From a virus, in the IMG/VR virus record IMGVR_UViG_3300013286_000009, positions 1 through 64,000 of that record: a stretch of DNA of 64,000 bases. One strand, written 5' to 3'. The translations under genes were made by a program, and so were the position numbers. Shown piece after piece: positions 8,424 to 17,559 of the stretch. The notes beneath the pieces were generated by a model, which saw only the letters and a list, made by a program, of their open reading frames with translations, ran no database searches and had not been told where the DNA came from. The first letter of the stretch is position 1. Each line of letters opens with the position of its first letter.

Positions 8424-11400
8424 TTACTTTGAAAGACCTTTGATTGCACCAGTATTTTCTAAGCGCATCGGAATGTAAATAAACTCCGCTGCCTTCACTG
8501 GTTCAATTGCTACGTCAAGATGTAATTCACTGCGGTCTATACGAGCAGGTGTATTGTTTGATGTGTCGCAAACCACTAGGTAGTCATAGATAGCACGTTG
8601 TCCAACTAGTTCTAACAATAAACTTTCCGCAGAATTTTTAATTTCATTACGTGTAATTGTATCGTTTGGTTCAAACACAAATGGTTTTGCCAATACTGTA
8701 AATTGACGACGTAGGAAAATTATTAAACGTGCTACGTTGATACGATCTAAACTACTTGCCGCCAATTGACGTGTATATTGTCCGTATGCAACTAATCCTG
8801 TACCGCTAATAAATGTTATAGGATTAACGTGGATCGCTGCCAATGCGTCGCGCTGTCCGCTATTTAATGCTACTGAATAGAATTCGCCAGTATTTCCAAC
8901 ATATCCGACTGCTGAAGCATTTGTAATTCCACCACGACGTGTACCGGCTGGTGCAAACCATGGATAAGAAACATTGTCGCTTAGAGCAATAGTGCGCAAC
9001 ATCATGTGACTCGGTGGAACTGCAATATTGTTTCCTTTATTGTCAGTTGAATAGCCCCATGGATAGTAAACGCCTAAATATGGATCTGTAGTTGTTAAGC
9101 CTGCTTCCCCATTGCCAACTGATTTAGCTGTGTTATTGCCCCAGTTGCTTAAACTTGTAGCATCTGGTGTCAAACGGGCTGGCGTATCTGCAACTACAAA
9201 ACTTTGAATACCGCGATCATAGTTCAATGAAACCATTTCGTCGATTAGTTCTGTATAGCCAGGTGCCGCAATCAAGTTATATGTTAATGAATCTTCATCC
9301 CGTATATTTTGATTACCTGAAATTAATGCTGCCAATGCTTGCACAACTACTGCACGTTGAGCTTTACGACCAAAAGTGCCAGCGCCATTCGCTTGATTAG
9401 CCGCTTGGCTTACCCATGCATTTGCAAAATACGAAGTTTGATTTTCGTTAGACCAGCTACGTGGGTTTTTACCTTGTGTGTTAACATAGTTGCGAACATA
9501 TTTCTTAACGTTGTATCCGCTACGACGTAAGTTGAACAGCAACATGCCTTTTGGATATTTGGCAGGATCTGGAGCATCATAATCTAAGAAATCGCTGTTC
9601 ATCATAGTGATAATACTATCTTGAGTACTGTTTAATCCAGTGCTGTTCCAACGAGCATCGGCAAATATAATACCGTTTTCAGTTGTGTTATCTGTTTTAT
9701 CTAGTACAACCCATTTCACACTGCTTGCATTCCAAACACTGATCTTAGGATAATTTTCTAAATCGCTTGAATCAATCCACAAATCACCTTGCACTAATGC
9801 AGTGCCGTCTGATTGTAGTGTTGGAGTTGTGCTTGATACTATTGGACCGTTTGGATCTGTTGCATTAGTCGTAGCGTATGCCGATACGTTGTTTAAACCA
9901 TAATTAAATGATGCACCTGTACGTGCTGTGAAGTTATAATTGTTTAAACCTCTCCAATGGGTACCGTCATTAACTAAAATATCTGTATCAGTAATTATAT
10001 TGTTATACCATAATTGCTGATCTGCTGTTACTGTTGTTGGAGTAGTAGCACTTGCACTGTATGTTAAACCGTCAGTTGCATTGGTATCCAATGTTTTCCA
10101 GTTGCTCATCTGTCCAAAACTGTATGTTGCTTCTCCCGCCGGCACAGCGTAGAAATTAGCAGTTGTTCCTGTAACTAGTCCCGATTTAGCCAACGGCGTA
10201 TTTGTTCCGTCAGCCAAGCGAACAATTCCGCCGGCTGCATGAGTGATAACAACTTGGTTACTGCTATTCACGCTGGCAGTTATATTAGCAAATCCTGCAC
10301 TGTTGATAGCGCCTGCAAATGCAGTAGCATCGGCTGTTCCGCTTGTACCAGTTGCAGTAAACGTCACTGTCTTGCCGGAACCTTGCGATCCTGCAAATGT
10401 GTAGTCGCCCAAATATGCTGAACCTACAACGCTTTCAATGGCCGAAAATGTATTTGAACCGCCAGTAAATGTTGAATTTTTAATAATTCCAGTAGTTACT
10501 GTAGTAGGCCCTGAATTCAAACGACGGTGGATTTTAAAATCTACCACAGTTGGGTTTGCGCCATGGCTGTTATATTCGCTGTCATTGTATTTTACATACA
10601 ACGCACCGACTGGAATATTAAGTCCGCCACCTGCTGGATCTAGTCCGTAAAGAGCGGCTGAACTTGTTGCATATAATGGAGCATTTAGTTGTCCAAATGT
10701 TGCTGTAGTGGTGTTATATAACCAAACAGCCCAGTTTGCACCCAAGTTAGGATAAGTTGATTTAACCCATACACTTCCTGTTGGACGTGGATTAGAATCT
10801 GTTAATTTGTAAGCCGGTACACTAGTATGAGATTGTATACTTAACAATGGAGAATAATAAGTAGAAATTCCACCGTCTGCAGAAGTCAAACCAATTTGAT
10901 AAGCCAAGTCCGAACCTGAAGTGCCCTGAATTATTAATTTATCAACAGTTCCATCACAATAAATTGACACTTGATTATTGCTATTGACACTAGCAGTAAC
11001 TCCTGGAATTTTGCCAGTAAGTGCTGAAACAAAACCTGCAAATGTTGTAATATTAGCAGTTGTTCCGCCAATAGTAATAAATGTTTCTGTTTCTACGGCT
11101 GTCATCAATGCGCCGCTGGCAGTTGTCAATGCAAATGGAACAGCATTAGCTGTATTAGATGCGCTAATTGCAAAATAATTACCTGTTACAGAAATAACAT
11201 AGTATGTTGTTCCTGAAACAATGCTACCAAATACAGTTCCGCCAAACACAATTGGATCTCCAACTTGTAATGGGGTAGTAATAGTAGCTGTAATTACGTT
11301 ACATGGGGTTCCAGTAGTAGTTGTTACTGTACCAGTTGCCGCATAACTGGCAGTTGTTAATGTTACTGGAATTCCGCCAGGTGTTAAACTAATTGCAAAG

Positions 11401-12377
11401 TTACTGGATGTTAAATTAGCTGACAATACATAGTATGCTGTGTTTGCAGTAATGCCGTTACCAGTTACAGAGAATGAAACAATATCGCCGGCGAACAATG
11501 TGTTTGTTGCCGCAATTAAATTGTTTGCTGCCGCGGTAGCTGTTGTAGTAAGTGATCTACCAACAGTGGTAGCACTTGGTGTTACACTAATGCTCGGAGC
11601 AGTACCGTTGTATGTTGGACTAATTTTTAATGAGTATGCGGCAGTTAATGTCTGTGAAGATTTTGTACTAGTCACTGTTGGCCAGCTGGATGTCCATGCA
11701 TTTGAACCAACTTGCACCCATGTGCCTGAATAATTTTTAAACCATAATCTGCTAAGAACAGGTTGACTAGCACCGGAATATGTTGTCACAGCATATGAGT
11801 TAATTGCGCCAATGCTTGACAATGGAGCATAGTTGTTACTTGCATCCAGTTTAGCGGAATCACTAATAACTACTGGTACACGATTTGTAAATGTTTGGCC
11901 GCCTGTTGTACTTGCAGAATTTGCATTCCATTCAAATACACCAAACGCTGTATCAGTAGTGTCGAACCAATATGTTCCTGCGGCAGGAGCTCCTGCCGGG
12001 ATAGTACTAGTACCAACTAGCTGTGCTGTGTTAATATCTGCGCGAACAACATACGCACGGCTACTTACACCTAAATAACTGTATGCGGCTTGCAATCCAT
12101 ATTCATTTAGTTCACCTGCATGAACTGGATTATTGTTAGCATCAGTTTGAAAGTAAGGTGTACCAAATGTATTGCCCAAGTCCATTTGACTGGTCATTAA
12201 ATACACATCGCCTGCGTTTGCTTTTAAGGTACCTGAAGCAATTCCAGTACCTGCTGAATTCGTTTTATTTTCTTGGGTTGCAACAAAAATTAAAGGTGTT
12301 GTCCCTGGGGCTGCTGGTGTGTAGAACGACTCGTCTACTACTGTAACCGCTACGCCTGGTGAACCGAGTGTGGCCAT
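8424..12377 (-). CDS. gp18: Giant contractile tail sheath protein, T4 gp18-like
   Basis: This sheath subunit is 1317 residues, about twice the 659 of T4 gp18. The N-terminus MATLGSPGVAVTVVDESFY and the C-terminal 400 residues are classic sheath. The latter includes GKNPRSWSNENQTSYFA, a long domain through AVGYVGNTGEF, INVARLIIFLRRQFTVLAKPF and a terminal KAAEFIYIPMRLEN. Between about residues 130 and 900 lies a Ser/Thr/Gly-rich beta insertion. It carries repeats of the type GDPIVFGGTVFG...TTYYVISV...FAIS, the same module found in the giant fibre proteins at 38665-57959. The insertion should project from the contracting core. A late promoter and a CCGGAG ribosome site precede the gene. Confidence 0.93.
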   Translation of the reverse strand: MATLGSPGVAVTVVDESFYTPAAPGTTPLIFVATQENKTNSAGTGIASGTLKANAGDVYLMTSQMDLGNTFGTPYFQTDANNNPVHAGELNEYGLQAAYSYLGVSSRAYVVRADINTAQLVGTSTIPAGAPAAGTYWFDTTDTAFGVFEWNANSASTTGGQTFTNRVPVVISDSAKLDASNNYAPLSSIGAINSYAVTTYSGASQPVLSRLWFKNYSGTWVQVGSNAWTSSWPTVTSTKSSQTLTAAYSLKISPTYNGTAPSISVTPSATTVGRSLTTTATAAANNLIAATNTLFAGDIVSFSVTGNGITANTAYYVLSANLTSSNFAISLTPGGIPVTLTTASYAATGTVTTTTGTPCNVITATITTPLQVGDPIVFGGTVFGSIVSGTTYYVISVTGNYFAISASNTANAVPFALTTASGALMTAVETETFITIGGTTANITTFAGFVSALTGKIPGVTASVNSNNQVSIYCDGTVDKLIIQGTSGSDLAYQIGLTSADGGISTYYSPLLSIQSHTSVPAYKLTDSNPRPTGSVWVKSTYPNLGANWAVWLYNTTTATFGQLNAPLYATSSAALYGLDPAGGGLNIPVGALYVKYNDSEYNSHGANPTVVDFKIHRRLNSGPTTVTTGIIKNSTFTGGSNTFSAIESVVGSAYLGDYTFAGSQGSGKTVTFTATGTSGTADATAFAGAINSAGFANITASVNSSNQVVITHAAGGIVRLADGTNTPLAKSGLVTGTTANFYAVPAGEATYSFGQMSNWKTLDTNATDGLTYSASATTPTTVTADQQLWYNNIITDTDILVNDGTHWRGLNNYNFTARTGASFNYGLNNVSAYATTNATDPNGPIVSSTTPTLQSDGTALVQGDLWIDSSDLENYPKISVWNASSVKWVVLDKTDNTTENGIIFADARWNSTGLNSTQDSIITMMNSDFLDYDAPDPAKYPKGMLLFNLRRSGYNVKKYVRNYVNTQGKNPRSWSNENQTSYFANAWVSQAANQANGAGTFGRKAQRAVVVQALAALISGNQNIRDEDSLTYNLIAAPGYTELIDEMVSLNYDRGIQSFVVADTPARLTPDATSLSNWGNNTAKSVGNGEAGLTTTDPYLGVYYPWGYSTDNKGNNIAVPPSHMMLRTIALSDNVSYPWFAPAGTRRGGITNASAVGYVGNTGEFYSVALNSGQRDALAAIHVNPITFISGTGLVAYGQYTRQLAASSLDRINVARLIIFLRRQFTVLAKPFVFEPNDTITRNEIKNSAESLLLELVGQRAIYDYLVVCDTSNNTPARIDRSELHLDVAIEPVKAAEFIYIPMRLENTGAIKGLSK

Positions 12378-12412
12378 ATTGTGATCTCCGGTGAATACAA
12401 GTTTCCTACATG

Positions 12413-12420
12413 TATTTATA
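12413..12420 (-). promoter_or_regulatory. T4-like late promoter TATAAATA for gp18-gp19
   Basis: TATAAATA on the minus strand lies 35 bases before the sheath ATG, followed by a normal leader with CCGGAG. This is the best match to the T4 late consensus in the window. Confidence 0.75.
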
Positions 12421-12474
12421 GATAATTGGTTAATTTGTGGCGCTATAACTAGTTTTGAAAAGGTTTAAAAAAGG

Positions 12475-12482
12475 CTTAAATA
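12475..12482 (+). promoter_or_regulatory. Late-promoter-like CTTAAATA abutting start at 12487
   Basis: CTTAAATA lies four bases (TCAC) before ATG 12487. The same TAAATATCAC string precedes the gp14 start at 14942. No Shine-Dalgarno fits between. Confidence 0.4.
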
Positions 12483-12486
12483 TCAC

Positions 12487-12813
12487 ATGCGATCACTTTG
12501 TTCATGCGGCCGTGGGCCCGTAGCCATAAATTACTATAAAGAAGGACAGGCATACTATAGAAGTCGATGTGGTGCTTGTTTACGAGGCGTAAAAATAGCC
12601 CGATGGCAACAAGCAGGCTATAATATGAAAAATACTTGTGACAAGTGCGGGTTTAAAAGTCCGTACAAGGAAATATTTTCAGTGTTTCATGTAGATGCTA
12701 ATTTAAATAACTGCATACACACCAATCTTAAGACGGTATGTGCAAACTGTCAGCGTGTCCTACATAAAGAGGGGATTCGGTGGAGACAAGGCGATCTTGT
12801 ACCAGACCTTTAA
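12487..12813 (+). CDS. Small HNH/zinc-ribbon-like protein
   Basis: This 108-residue protein has four Cys pairs or near-pairs: CSCG at the N-terminus, CGAC, CDKCGF in the middle, and CANC near the end. A middle FHVDANLNNC...HTNLKTVC recalls the His/Asn core of HNH nucleases and the zinc ribbons that accompany them. It resembles, from memory, a small conserved Cys-rich protein of aquatic T4-like phages. The expected role is nucleic-acid binding or nicking, but a full HNH triad is not clear. Its 3' end overlaps the oppositely oriented dNMP kinase by 86 bases. Confidence 0.75.
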   Translation: MRSLCSCGRGPVAINYYKEGQAYYRSRCGACLRGVKIARWQQAGYNMKNTCDKCGFKSPYKEIFSVFHVDANLNNCIHTNLKTVCANCQRVLHKEGIRWRQGDLVPDL

Positions 12814-13426
12814 CCTTAGACATTAAGTCATCGATAGTACTATCATTGAATAGTACTGCATCAAAATTAGTTCCAACCCATGCTGTTTCGCTAGCATGAA
12901 TTCCTATTTTTTCTAATCTGCTACGACTAGTAGCCCATGCAAAATTACCACTTTCTCCACGATTTGCGTTGACTGCATCGTCATACCAATCAGGCAATTC
13001 GCCCCGGCGGACCCATACGATAATTCCGCCTGCGGCTTTAATTGATTTAATTTCGTTAGGAAAACGACAGTCTGAAATAACAATATCGTCTGTACTGTTG
13101 CGTAGTTTATTTTCCAAGCTAGCGATCCAGATATCATCATGGAATGCTTTGCGGCATACTTCAGTACCCCACAGTTGAAGCATCAACCGAGGAGTCAAAT
13201 TAGGCATATTCAAACGCTTTGCCCACCATGGGTCCACTTGTTCGCGCCATTCACGGGCTTGTTTTGTGCGACCTTCCAACATGGTTCTGTCCCAACCAAA
13301 TACTTGTGCTACTGCGTCTTTTAAACTGTTAGCAAAACTTTCTCGTCTAAAGCCATGAAAGTTAGTAAGATAATCGGCAATTGTATCTTTGCCAGAACCA
13401 ATAAAACCGCACACACCTATAATCAT
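12728..13426 (-). CDS. gp1: Deoxynucleoside monophosphate kinase, T4 gp1-like
   Basis: This enzyme is predicted to phosphorylate dNMPs to dNDPs in phage nucleotide supply. Its 232 residues compare with 241 in T4 gp1. The N-terminal P-loop GFIGSGKDT, preceded by MIIGVC, is the diagnostic feature. Further matches are LMLQLWGTEVCRKAF, DIVISDCRFPNE and the following VWVRRG, all expected of this family. The start is set by an excellent AGGAGG site. A sigma70-type promoter lies just upstream, suggesting early expression unlike the flanking tail genes. The last 29 codons overlap the 12487-12813 gene on the other strand. Confidence 0.9.
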   Translation of the reverse strand: MIIGVCGFIGSGKDTIADYLTNFHGFRRESFANSLKDAVAQVFGWDRTMLEGRTKQAREWREQVDPWWAKRLNMPNLTPRLMLQLWGTEVCRKAFHDDIWIASLENKLRNSTDDIVISDCRFPNEIKSIKAAGGIIVWVRRGELPDWYDDAVNANRGESGNFAWATSRSRLEKIGIHASETAWVGTNFDAVLFNDSTIDDLMSKVKGLVQDRLVSTESPLYVGHADSLHIPS

Positions 13427-13448
13427 AGAGCCTCCTGAAAGTAAGTCT

Positions 13449-13477
13449 AGTATATAACAGTTTTATTACAATGTCAA
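13449..13477 (-). promoter_or_regulatory. Sigma70-type promoter for the dNMP kinase
   Basis: TTGACA (13472-13477) and TATACT (13449-13454) are separated by exactly 17 bases on the minus strand, about 22 bases before the kinase start. This is a near-consensus host-type promoter and implies early transcription. Confidence 0.8.
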
Positions 13478-13478
13478 A

Positions 13479-14048
13479 TTATTTGTTAACCATTCTAATA
13501 TCCATTGCTATGGATATCCTATCATCCCCAGAAATGTTTTTTGACACACTATGAACCAACCATCCGGGAATAATTACTAGTTTGCCCGTGGCTGGAGGTA
13601 TAACCCACGAAGTTGAATTAAAGACATTTGGCTCTTCTACTAACGATGACAAAATATAATGCTCTAATGGTATCACCGGAGTATGCACTATCAAGTTTCC
13701 ACTCACTGCTCCAGATGCCTTTACATAGTATACTGCGGCAAACACATAACCTGGGTGACAATGTTTTACATCAATGGCCGAAGTGTTATCAGTATTGGCC
13801 CAAGCACGGTCGATAACCAGCTCAGCATTTCGAGATAAACCCAGTGATCTCCACAACGAATTAACTCTCACCAGGGTAGCATCGAGTAGATCTGTTATTA
13901 CAGGATCTTGCAAATTGACAAAATCAGATTGATTGTTTGGAACTAGCTCTTTTGCCACTGCTTGTTTGCAAAATTTTTCCAATGATATATTATCTAAAGT
14001 TAGATAATCTGTTACAATTGGGGTGGTAAAAATATGCTGTAGTTCCAT
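13479..14048 (-). CDS. 2OG-Fe(II) oxygenase-like protein, HxH type
   Basis: This 189-residue protein has a double-stranded beta-helix pattern like the uncharacterised 2OG-Fe(II) group often labelled TIGR02466. KHCHPGYVFAAVYYV supplies the first metal-site segment, with His-Cys-His where HxD is usual. KLVIIPGWLVHSVSKN supplies the distal His, and DDRISIAMD the Arg for 2-oxoglutarate. The predicted reaction is hydroxylation or related oxidation of an unknown substrate. It has its own sigma70-type promoter and a GGAGAA ribosome site, so it is probably early, unlike the related genes at 25519-28831. Membership in the superfamily is fairly secure. Activity and substrate are not known. Confidence 0.75.
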   Translation of the reverse strand: MELQHIFTTPIVTDYLTLDNISLEKFCKQAVAKELVPNNQSDFVNLQDPVITDLLDATLVRVNSLWRSLGLSRNAELVIDRAWANTDNTSAIDVKHCHPGYVFAAVYYVKASGAVSGNLIVHTPVIPLEHYILSSLVEEPNVFNSTSWVIPPATGKLVIIPGWLVHSVSKNISGDDRISIAMDIRMVNK

Positions 14049-14072
14049 AGAACTTCTCCGTGATTAAACTAC

Positions 14073-14101
14073 AGTATATTGTTGTTTGACTAGAATGTCA
14101 A
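14073..14101 (-). promoter_or_regulatory. Sigma70-type promoter for the 13479-14048 oxygenase
   Basis: TTGACA (14096-14101), a 17-base spacer and TATACT (14073-14078) lie on the minus strand, 25 bases before the ATG. The same hexamers and spacing occur before the dNMP kinase. Confidence 0.8.
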
Positions 14102-14107
14102 GAGTTT

Positions 14108-14899
14108 TTACCCTAATATAAAAGTCATTGGCTGTCCGCCAGCAACTAAATCTCCCAATTCTTTTTCAAGTTTTTCGATTTCTTTGTCGCCTTCCTGTTT
14201 CAGCGCACTGCCATTTAATTGTGTGCCGCTTTGTGGGCCAACAATACTGGCAAATTTACCACGTGCTTCGCCTAGCATCAGTTTGCAAGTGGCTAGAGTA
14301 TAATCGTACAACCACTGTTTGGCATACATGTCTTGTAGAATAACAAAATCAGGTCGGAAATTGTCAGTACGAATTAATACCTGTTCGCCTTGTGCGAACG
14401 GACGTTGTAGTAAAGTTAACATGTGCTTGGTTGGATTCCATGCAAATTCAATATAACTACCAAATATACGACCTAATAACTTTTGATATCCGCTATACAT
14501 TTCGTAAGTTGCAATGCCGCCTAGCTGACTGCTGTTCATCAAATAAGTATTTGTATAGGCCAAGTTGAACGGTTCAAACAAACTGCCGCCTGCGCCTTGG
14601 CCAGTTCTACTACCTACACTACGACGGAATACTGTTCGAACGTTGATAATTTCATTGGGTAAAATGTACTCGTTTTGATCTACAAATAGTTCTAAAAACA
14701 AGTAACTTTCTTCGGTTGCGCCTGGACTACGTTGTCTAAACTTGGCAATGGCTCTGTTAAGAGCTGTTTCGTAGTGTACTGGGTCAAGCTCTACCTCAAC
14801 CATACCATTACCTAACATATTTTTAACATAGTCAAAAACTTTATTTCGCTCGGCTGTTGCGGTTGTAAGGGCAGGGTCTGTAGGGTAAATATCGGCCAT
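14108..14899 (-). CDS. gp13: Neck protein, T4 gp13-like
   Basis: This 263-residue protein is predicted to sit in the neck at the head-tail junction. The start MADIYPTDPAL at 14899 is preferred over one 27 bases upstream because GGAGAAACC precedes it at good spacing. Recognisable stretches are VELDPVHYETALNRAIAKFR, YILPNEIINVRTVFRRSVG, and the C-terminal WLYDYTLATCKLMLGEARGK followed by a Gly-rich tail. These match, from memory, the neck protein of aquatic T4-like phages. Adjacency to gp14 supports this, although gp13 here is on the opposite strand, with the two starts only 42 bases apart. Confidence 0.75.
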   Translation of the reverse strand: MADIYPTDPALTTATAERNKVFDYVKNMLGNGMVEVELDPVHYETALNRAIAKFRQRSPGATEESYLFLELFVDQNEYILPNEIINVRTVFRRSVGSRTGQGAGGSLFEPFNLAYTNTYLMNSSQLGGIATYEMYSGYQKLLGRIFGSYIEFAWNPTKHMLTLLQRPFAQGEQVLIRTDNFRPDFVILQDMYAKQWLYDYTLATCKLMLGEARGKFASIVGPQSGTQLNGSALKQEGDKEIEKLEKELGDLVAGGQPMTFILG

Positions 14900-14928
14900 A
14901 TTGGTTTCTCCACTCATATTTAGCATAC

Positions 14929-14936
14929 GATAAATA
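14929..14936 (+). promoter_or_regulatory. Late-promoter-like GATAAATA abutting gp14 start
   Basis: GATAAATA lies five bases (TCACT) before the gp14 ATG in the divergent region between gp13 and gp14. The downstream protein start is conserved (MPRISLYKP), so a later start is unlikely. Confidence 0.5.
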
Positions 14937-14941
14937 TCACT

Positions 14942-16108
14942 ATGCCACGAATATCCTTATACAAACCCGAAAGAGGGTCAGACTTTAAATTTATGGATCG
15001 CCAAGCTAGCGAAATGTTCCAACTTGGCGGAACCGACATTTATTTGCACAAATATCTAGGAGCAAATACCAGCTCTGAAAATGCTACTGCCGCACAACCG
15101 CATTATGCTACTGATAATGTTACAAATATACAAGACATGTTATTGTTAGAAAATCGTGATAGAAAATATGAGCCTGAAATTTACAGATTACGTGGTTGGT
15201 ACAACGTACAAAACATTGATTTTAACCTAAGCCAATTTGGGCTGTTTATCGATAACGATACAATCTACATGACTGTACATATTAATGATTTTATCAAATA
15301 CATAGGACGTAAACCTGTTAGTGGTGATGTGTTTGAACTGCCGCATCTGCGTGATGATTTTGCATTGAATGATTTTGATGTAACTTTACCCCGATACTAC
15401 CAGATTACTGATGTAGGCCGTGCTAGTGAAGGTTTTAGTCCAACGTGGTATCCGCATTTATACAGATTAAAGTGTACAAAGATTACAGACAGCCAACAAT
15501 TTGCCAGCATTCTTAGTTTGCCTGCCGATGCAGATAATCCTACCGGCCCAACTATACAAGATATTCTTAGCACTCGTGCTAAAGATTTAGTAATTAATCA
15601 AGCAGTTATTAATCAAGCAGAGTCCGATGCGGCCTTAAGCGGTTATCAGACCAGACAATTTTATACAATGGCAGTTGATCCTAAAACTGGAAAACCCATT
15701 ATTAAAACAGCCGACGACGCTGACCTCGATGCTAGCGGAATAGATGCTACTGCGGCAGATGTTGATGGTACTCCAACCCGCAGTGGTTATACTGGATACT
15801 TGCTGGGTGACGGTGTTGCTCCAAATGGAATACCAAATTTTGGTGCAGATATTCAGTTTCCATCTAGCGCAGAACAAAATGATTATTTTTTAAGAACAGA
15901 TTTTATGCCAAATAGACTATTCCGATTTGACGGAACACGTTGGATTAAAGTTGAAGATAGTGTACGTATGACTATGACTAATAATGATACTCGTCAAACA
16001 CTAAAAACCGGATTTATCAACAATACAAATACAAATGTTATCGGCGGAACAACTGTTACTGAACGTCAACCGCTATCATCAGCACTTAAACCCAAGGCGG
16101 ATCTATAA
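14942..16108 (+). CDS. gp14: Neck protein, T4 gp14-like
   Basis: This 388-residue protein matches gp14, a neck component that joins the filled head to the tail. The N-terminal two thirds carry MPRISLYKP, FMDRQASEMFQLGGTDIYLHKY, LLLENRDRKYEPEIYRLRGWY and FNLSQFGLFI, all expected of gp14 in aquatic T4-like phages. It is longer than T4 gp14 (256 residues). The extra part includes an Asp/Ala-rich loop around TADDADLDASGIDAT and a segment YFLRTDFMPNRLFRFDGTRW near the end. It overlaps gp15 by one to three bases (TAATG), so translation is coupled. Confidence 0.88.
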   Translation: MPRISLYKPERGSDFKFMDRQASEMFQLGGTDIYLHKYLGANTSSENATAAQPHYATDNVTNIQDMLLLENRDRKYEPEIYRLRGWYNVQNIDFNLSQFGLFIDNDTIYMTVHINDFIKYIGRKPVSGDVFELPHLRDDFALNDFDVTLPRYYQITDVGRASEGFSPTWYPHLYRLKCTKITDSQQFASILSLPADADNPTGPTIQDILSTRAKDLVINQAVINQAESDAALSGYQTRQFYTMAVDPKTGKPIIKTADDADLDASGIDATAADVDGTPTRSGYTGYLLGDGVAPNGIPNFGADIQFPSSAEQNDYFLRTDFMPNRLFRFDGTRWIKVEDSVRMTMTNNDTRQTLKTGFINNTNTNVIGGTTVTERQPLSSALKPKADL

Positions 16109-17559
16109 TGCAATATTTTTACGATGGGCAAATTCGCAGATACTTGGTACAGACTATCAGACTGTTCAGTAATTTTACAGTCAAATACGGCGACGGCACA
16201 CTACATCAGATTCCAGTTAGCTATGGAGACCCGGATCGACAAGCGGCCGCTATCACTAGACAAAATAGTGAAAATGCTATTCAAAGTGTGCCGCGTATAG
16301 CTGTGCATATTAAAGATTTGCAATTAGATCGTACTAGATTAGCCGATGCAACTTATGTTGGAAAAGTACATTTACGTGAACGCGACACATATACTGATCC
16401 AGTAACAGGTAATCTAACTTACAGTGATGGTCAAGGTAAAAATTATACTGTTGAGCGTTTAATGCCGACACCATTTAAATTAACCTTAAGCGTTGATATC
16501 TGGTCAAGCAGTACCGAACAAAAATTACAAATACTTGAACAAATACTAGTTCTGTTTAATCCCAGTTTGGAAATACAAACGACTGACAACTATATCGATT
16601 GGACCAGTTTAAGTGTACTAGATTTAACGCAAGTACTATGGTCAAGTAGACAAGTACCGGTTGGTACAAATGATGCCATAGATCTAGCTACACTAACTTT
16701 AGAAGCGCCTGTGTGGATAAGTCCTCCTGCTAAGGTGAAAAATCTTGGTGTCATTGCCACTATTATTACTAGCATTTACGGAGCGGTAGGTGGTGACCCA
16801 GTAAATCAATATATAGAAGGGCTTGGAGTTGACATCATGGGAAATGACCCTACCATGAGCGATTTACTCAGTACACAATATACTACAAATACTGGAAATT
16901 TTGGAGTATTGCTACTAAACAGTACTGCTCAGATATTAAATCCTGGTAGTAATGTTAGCGCATCAAATGATAGTTTAACTGTTCCAGTTAATTTAAGTGT
17001 TCCTATCAATTGGCAGGACTTTTTAGCAGGTTGCAACGGTAGTTACCTAGCAGGTTCGAGTAAAATATATTTTAGACAAGCTACTGGATTTGAAGTGGGC
17101 GGAACTTTCACAATAAATTCATTGGATAATACCACTATTATAATAGTACTAGACTCGTCTACATATCCGAGCAACAGTATGCTCGCACCTTCCAGCGGTA
17201 ATAATAGGGCTAACGGATCCAGTGCAGGTACATTTGATGCTATTATTAATCCCATGACTGTATATCCTGGAAATGGTATGAGTAATTTACATGCAGGGGA
17301 TAGATTTTTAATTATAGAAGACATCGGCGCTATTGGAAATACTACACAAGCATGGGGCAACTTTGTAGCCAAAGCAAATGATATAATTGAATGGAGTGGT
17401 TCTGCATGGACTATTGTGTTTGATTATACTCAGAATTCCAACACCCTGCTATATCAAACGAATATATACAGTGGAGTCCAATATAAATGGAACGGCGTAA
17501 GCTGGGTTAAATCGTTTGAGGGCGAGTACGGGGCAGGTTTATGGAGAGTAGCACTCTAA
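16108..17559 (+). CDS. gp15: Tail terminator / sheath stabiliser, T4 gp15-like, with long C-terminal extension
   Basis: gp15 caps the tail tube and sheath at the neck. The N-terminal part (about 1-225) shows the family pattern: MQYFYDGQIRRYLVQTIRLF, KYGDGTLHQIPVSYGD, then VPRIAVHIKDLQLDRTR and PFKLTLSVDIWSSSTEQKLQ. T4 gp15 is 272 residues, and this one is 483. The extra 230 or so residues are Ser/Thr/Gly/Asn-rich beta sequence. They end in fibre-like YKWNGVSWVKSFEGEYG, similar in style to the other structural proteins of this phage. The gene follows gp14 by stop-start overlap and overlaps the Nudix gene by 19 bases. Confidence 0.85.
   Translation: MQYFYDGQIRRYLVQTIRLFSNFTVKYGDGTLHQIPVSYGDPDRQAAAITRQNSENAIQSVPRIAVHIKDLQLDRTRLADATYVGKVHLRERDTYTDPVTGNLTYSDGQGKNYTVERLMPTPFKLTLSVDIWSSSTEQKLQILEQILVLFNPSLEIQTTDNYIDWTSLSVLDLTQVLWSSRQVPVGTNDAIDLATLTLEAPVWISPPAKVKNLGVIATIITSIYGAVGGDPVNQYIEGLGVDIMGNDPTMSDLLSTQYTTNTGNFGVLLLNSTAQILNPGSNVSASNDSLTVPVNLSVPINWQDFLAGCNGSYLAGSSKIYFRQATGFEVGGTFTINSLDNTTIIIVLDSSTYPSNSMLAPSSGNNRANGSSAGTFDAIINPMTVYPGNGMSNLHAGDRFLIIEDIGAIGNTTQAWGNFVAKANDIIEWSGSAWTIVFDYTQNSNTLLYQTNIYSGVQYKWNGVSWVKSFEGEYGAGLWRVAL

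Noticed and set aside
12421-12486. tRNA or small RNA gene between gp18 and the zinc protein
   Set aside because: The region is short and AT-rich and no cloverleaf could be drawn.
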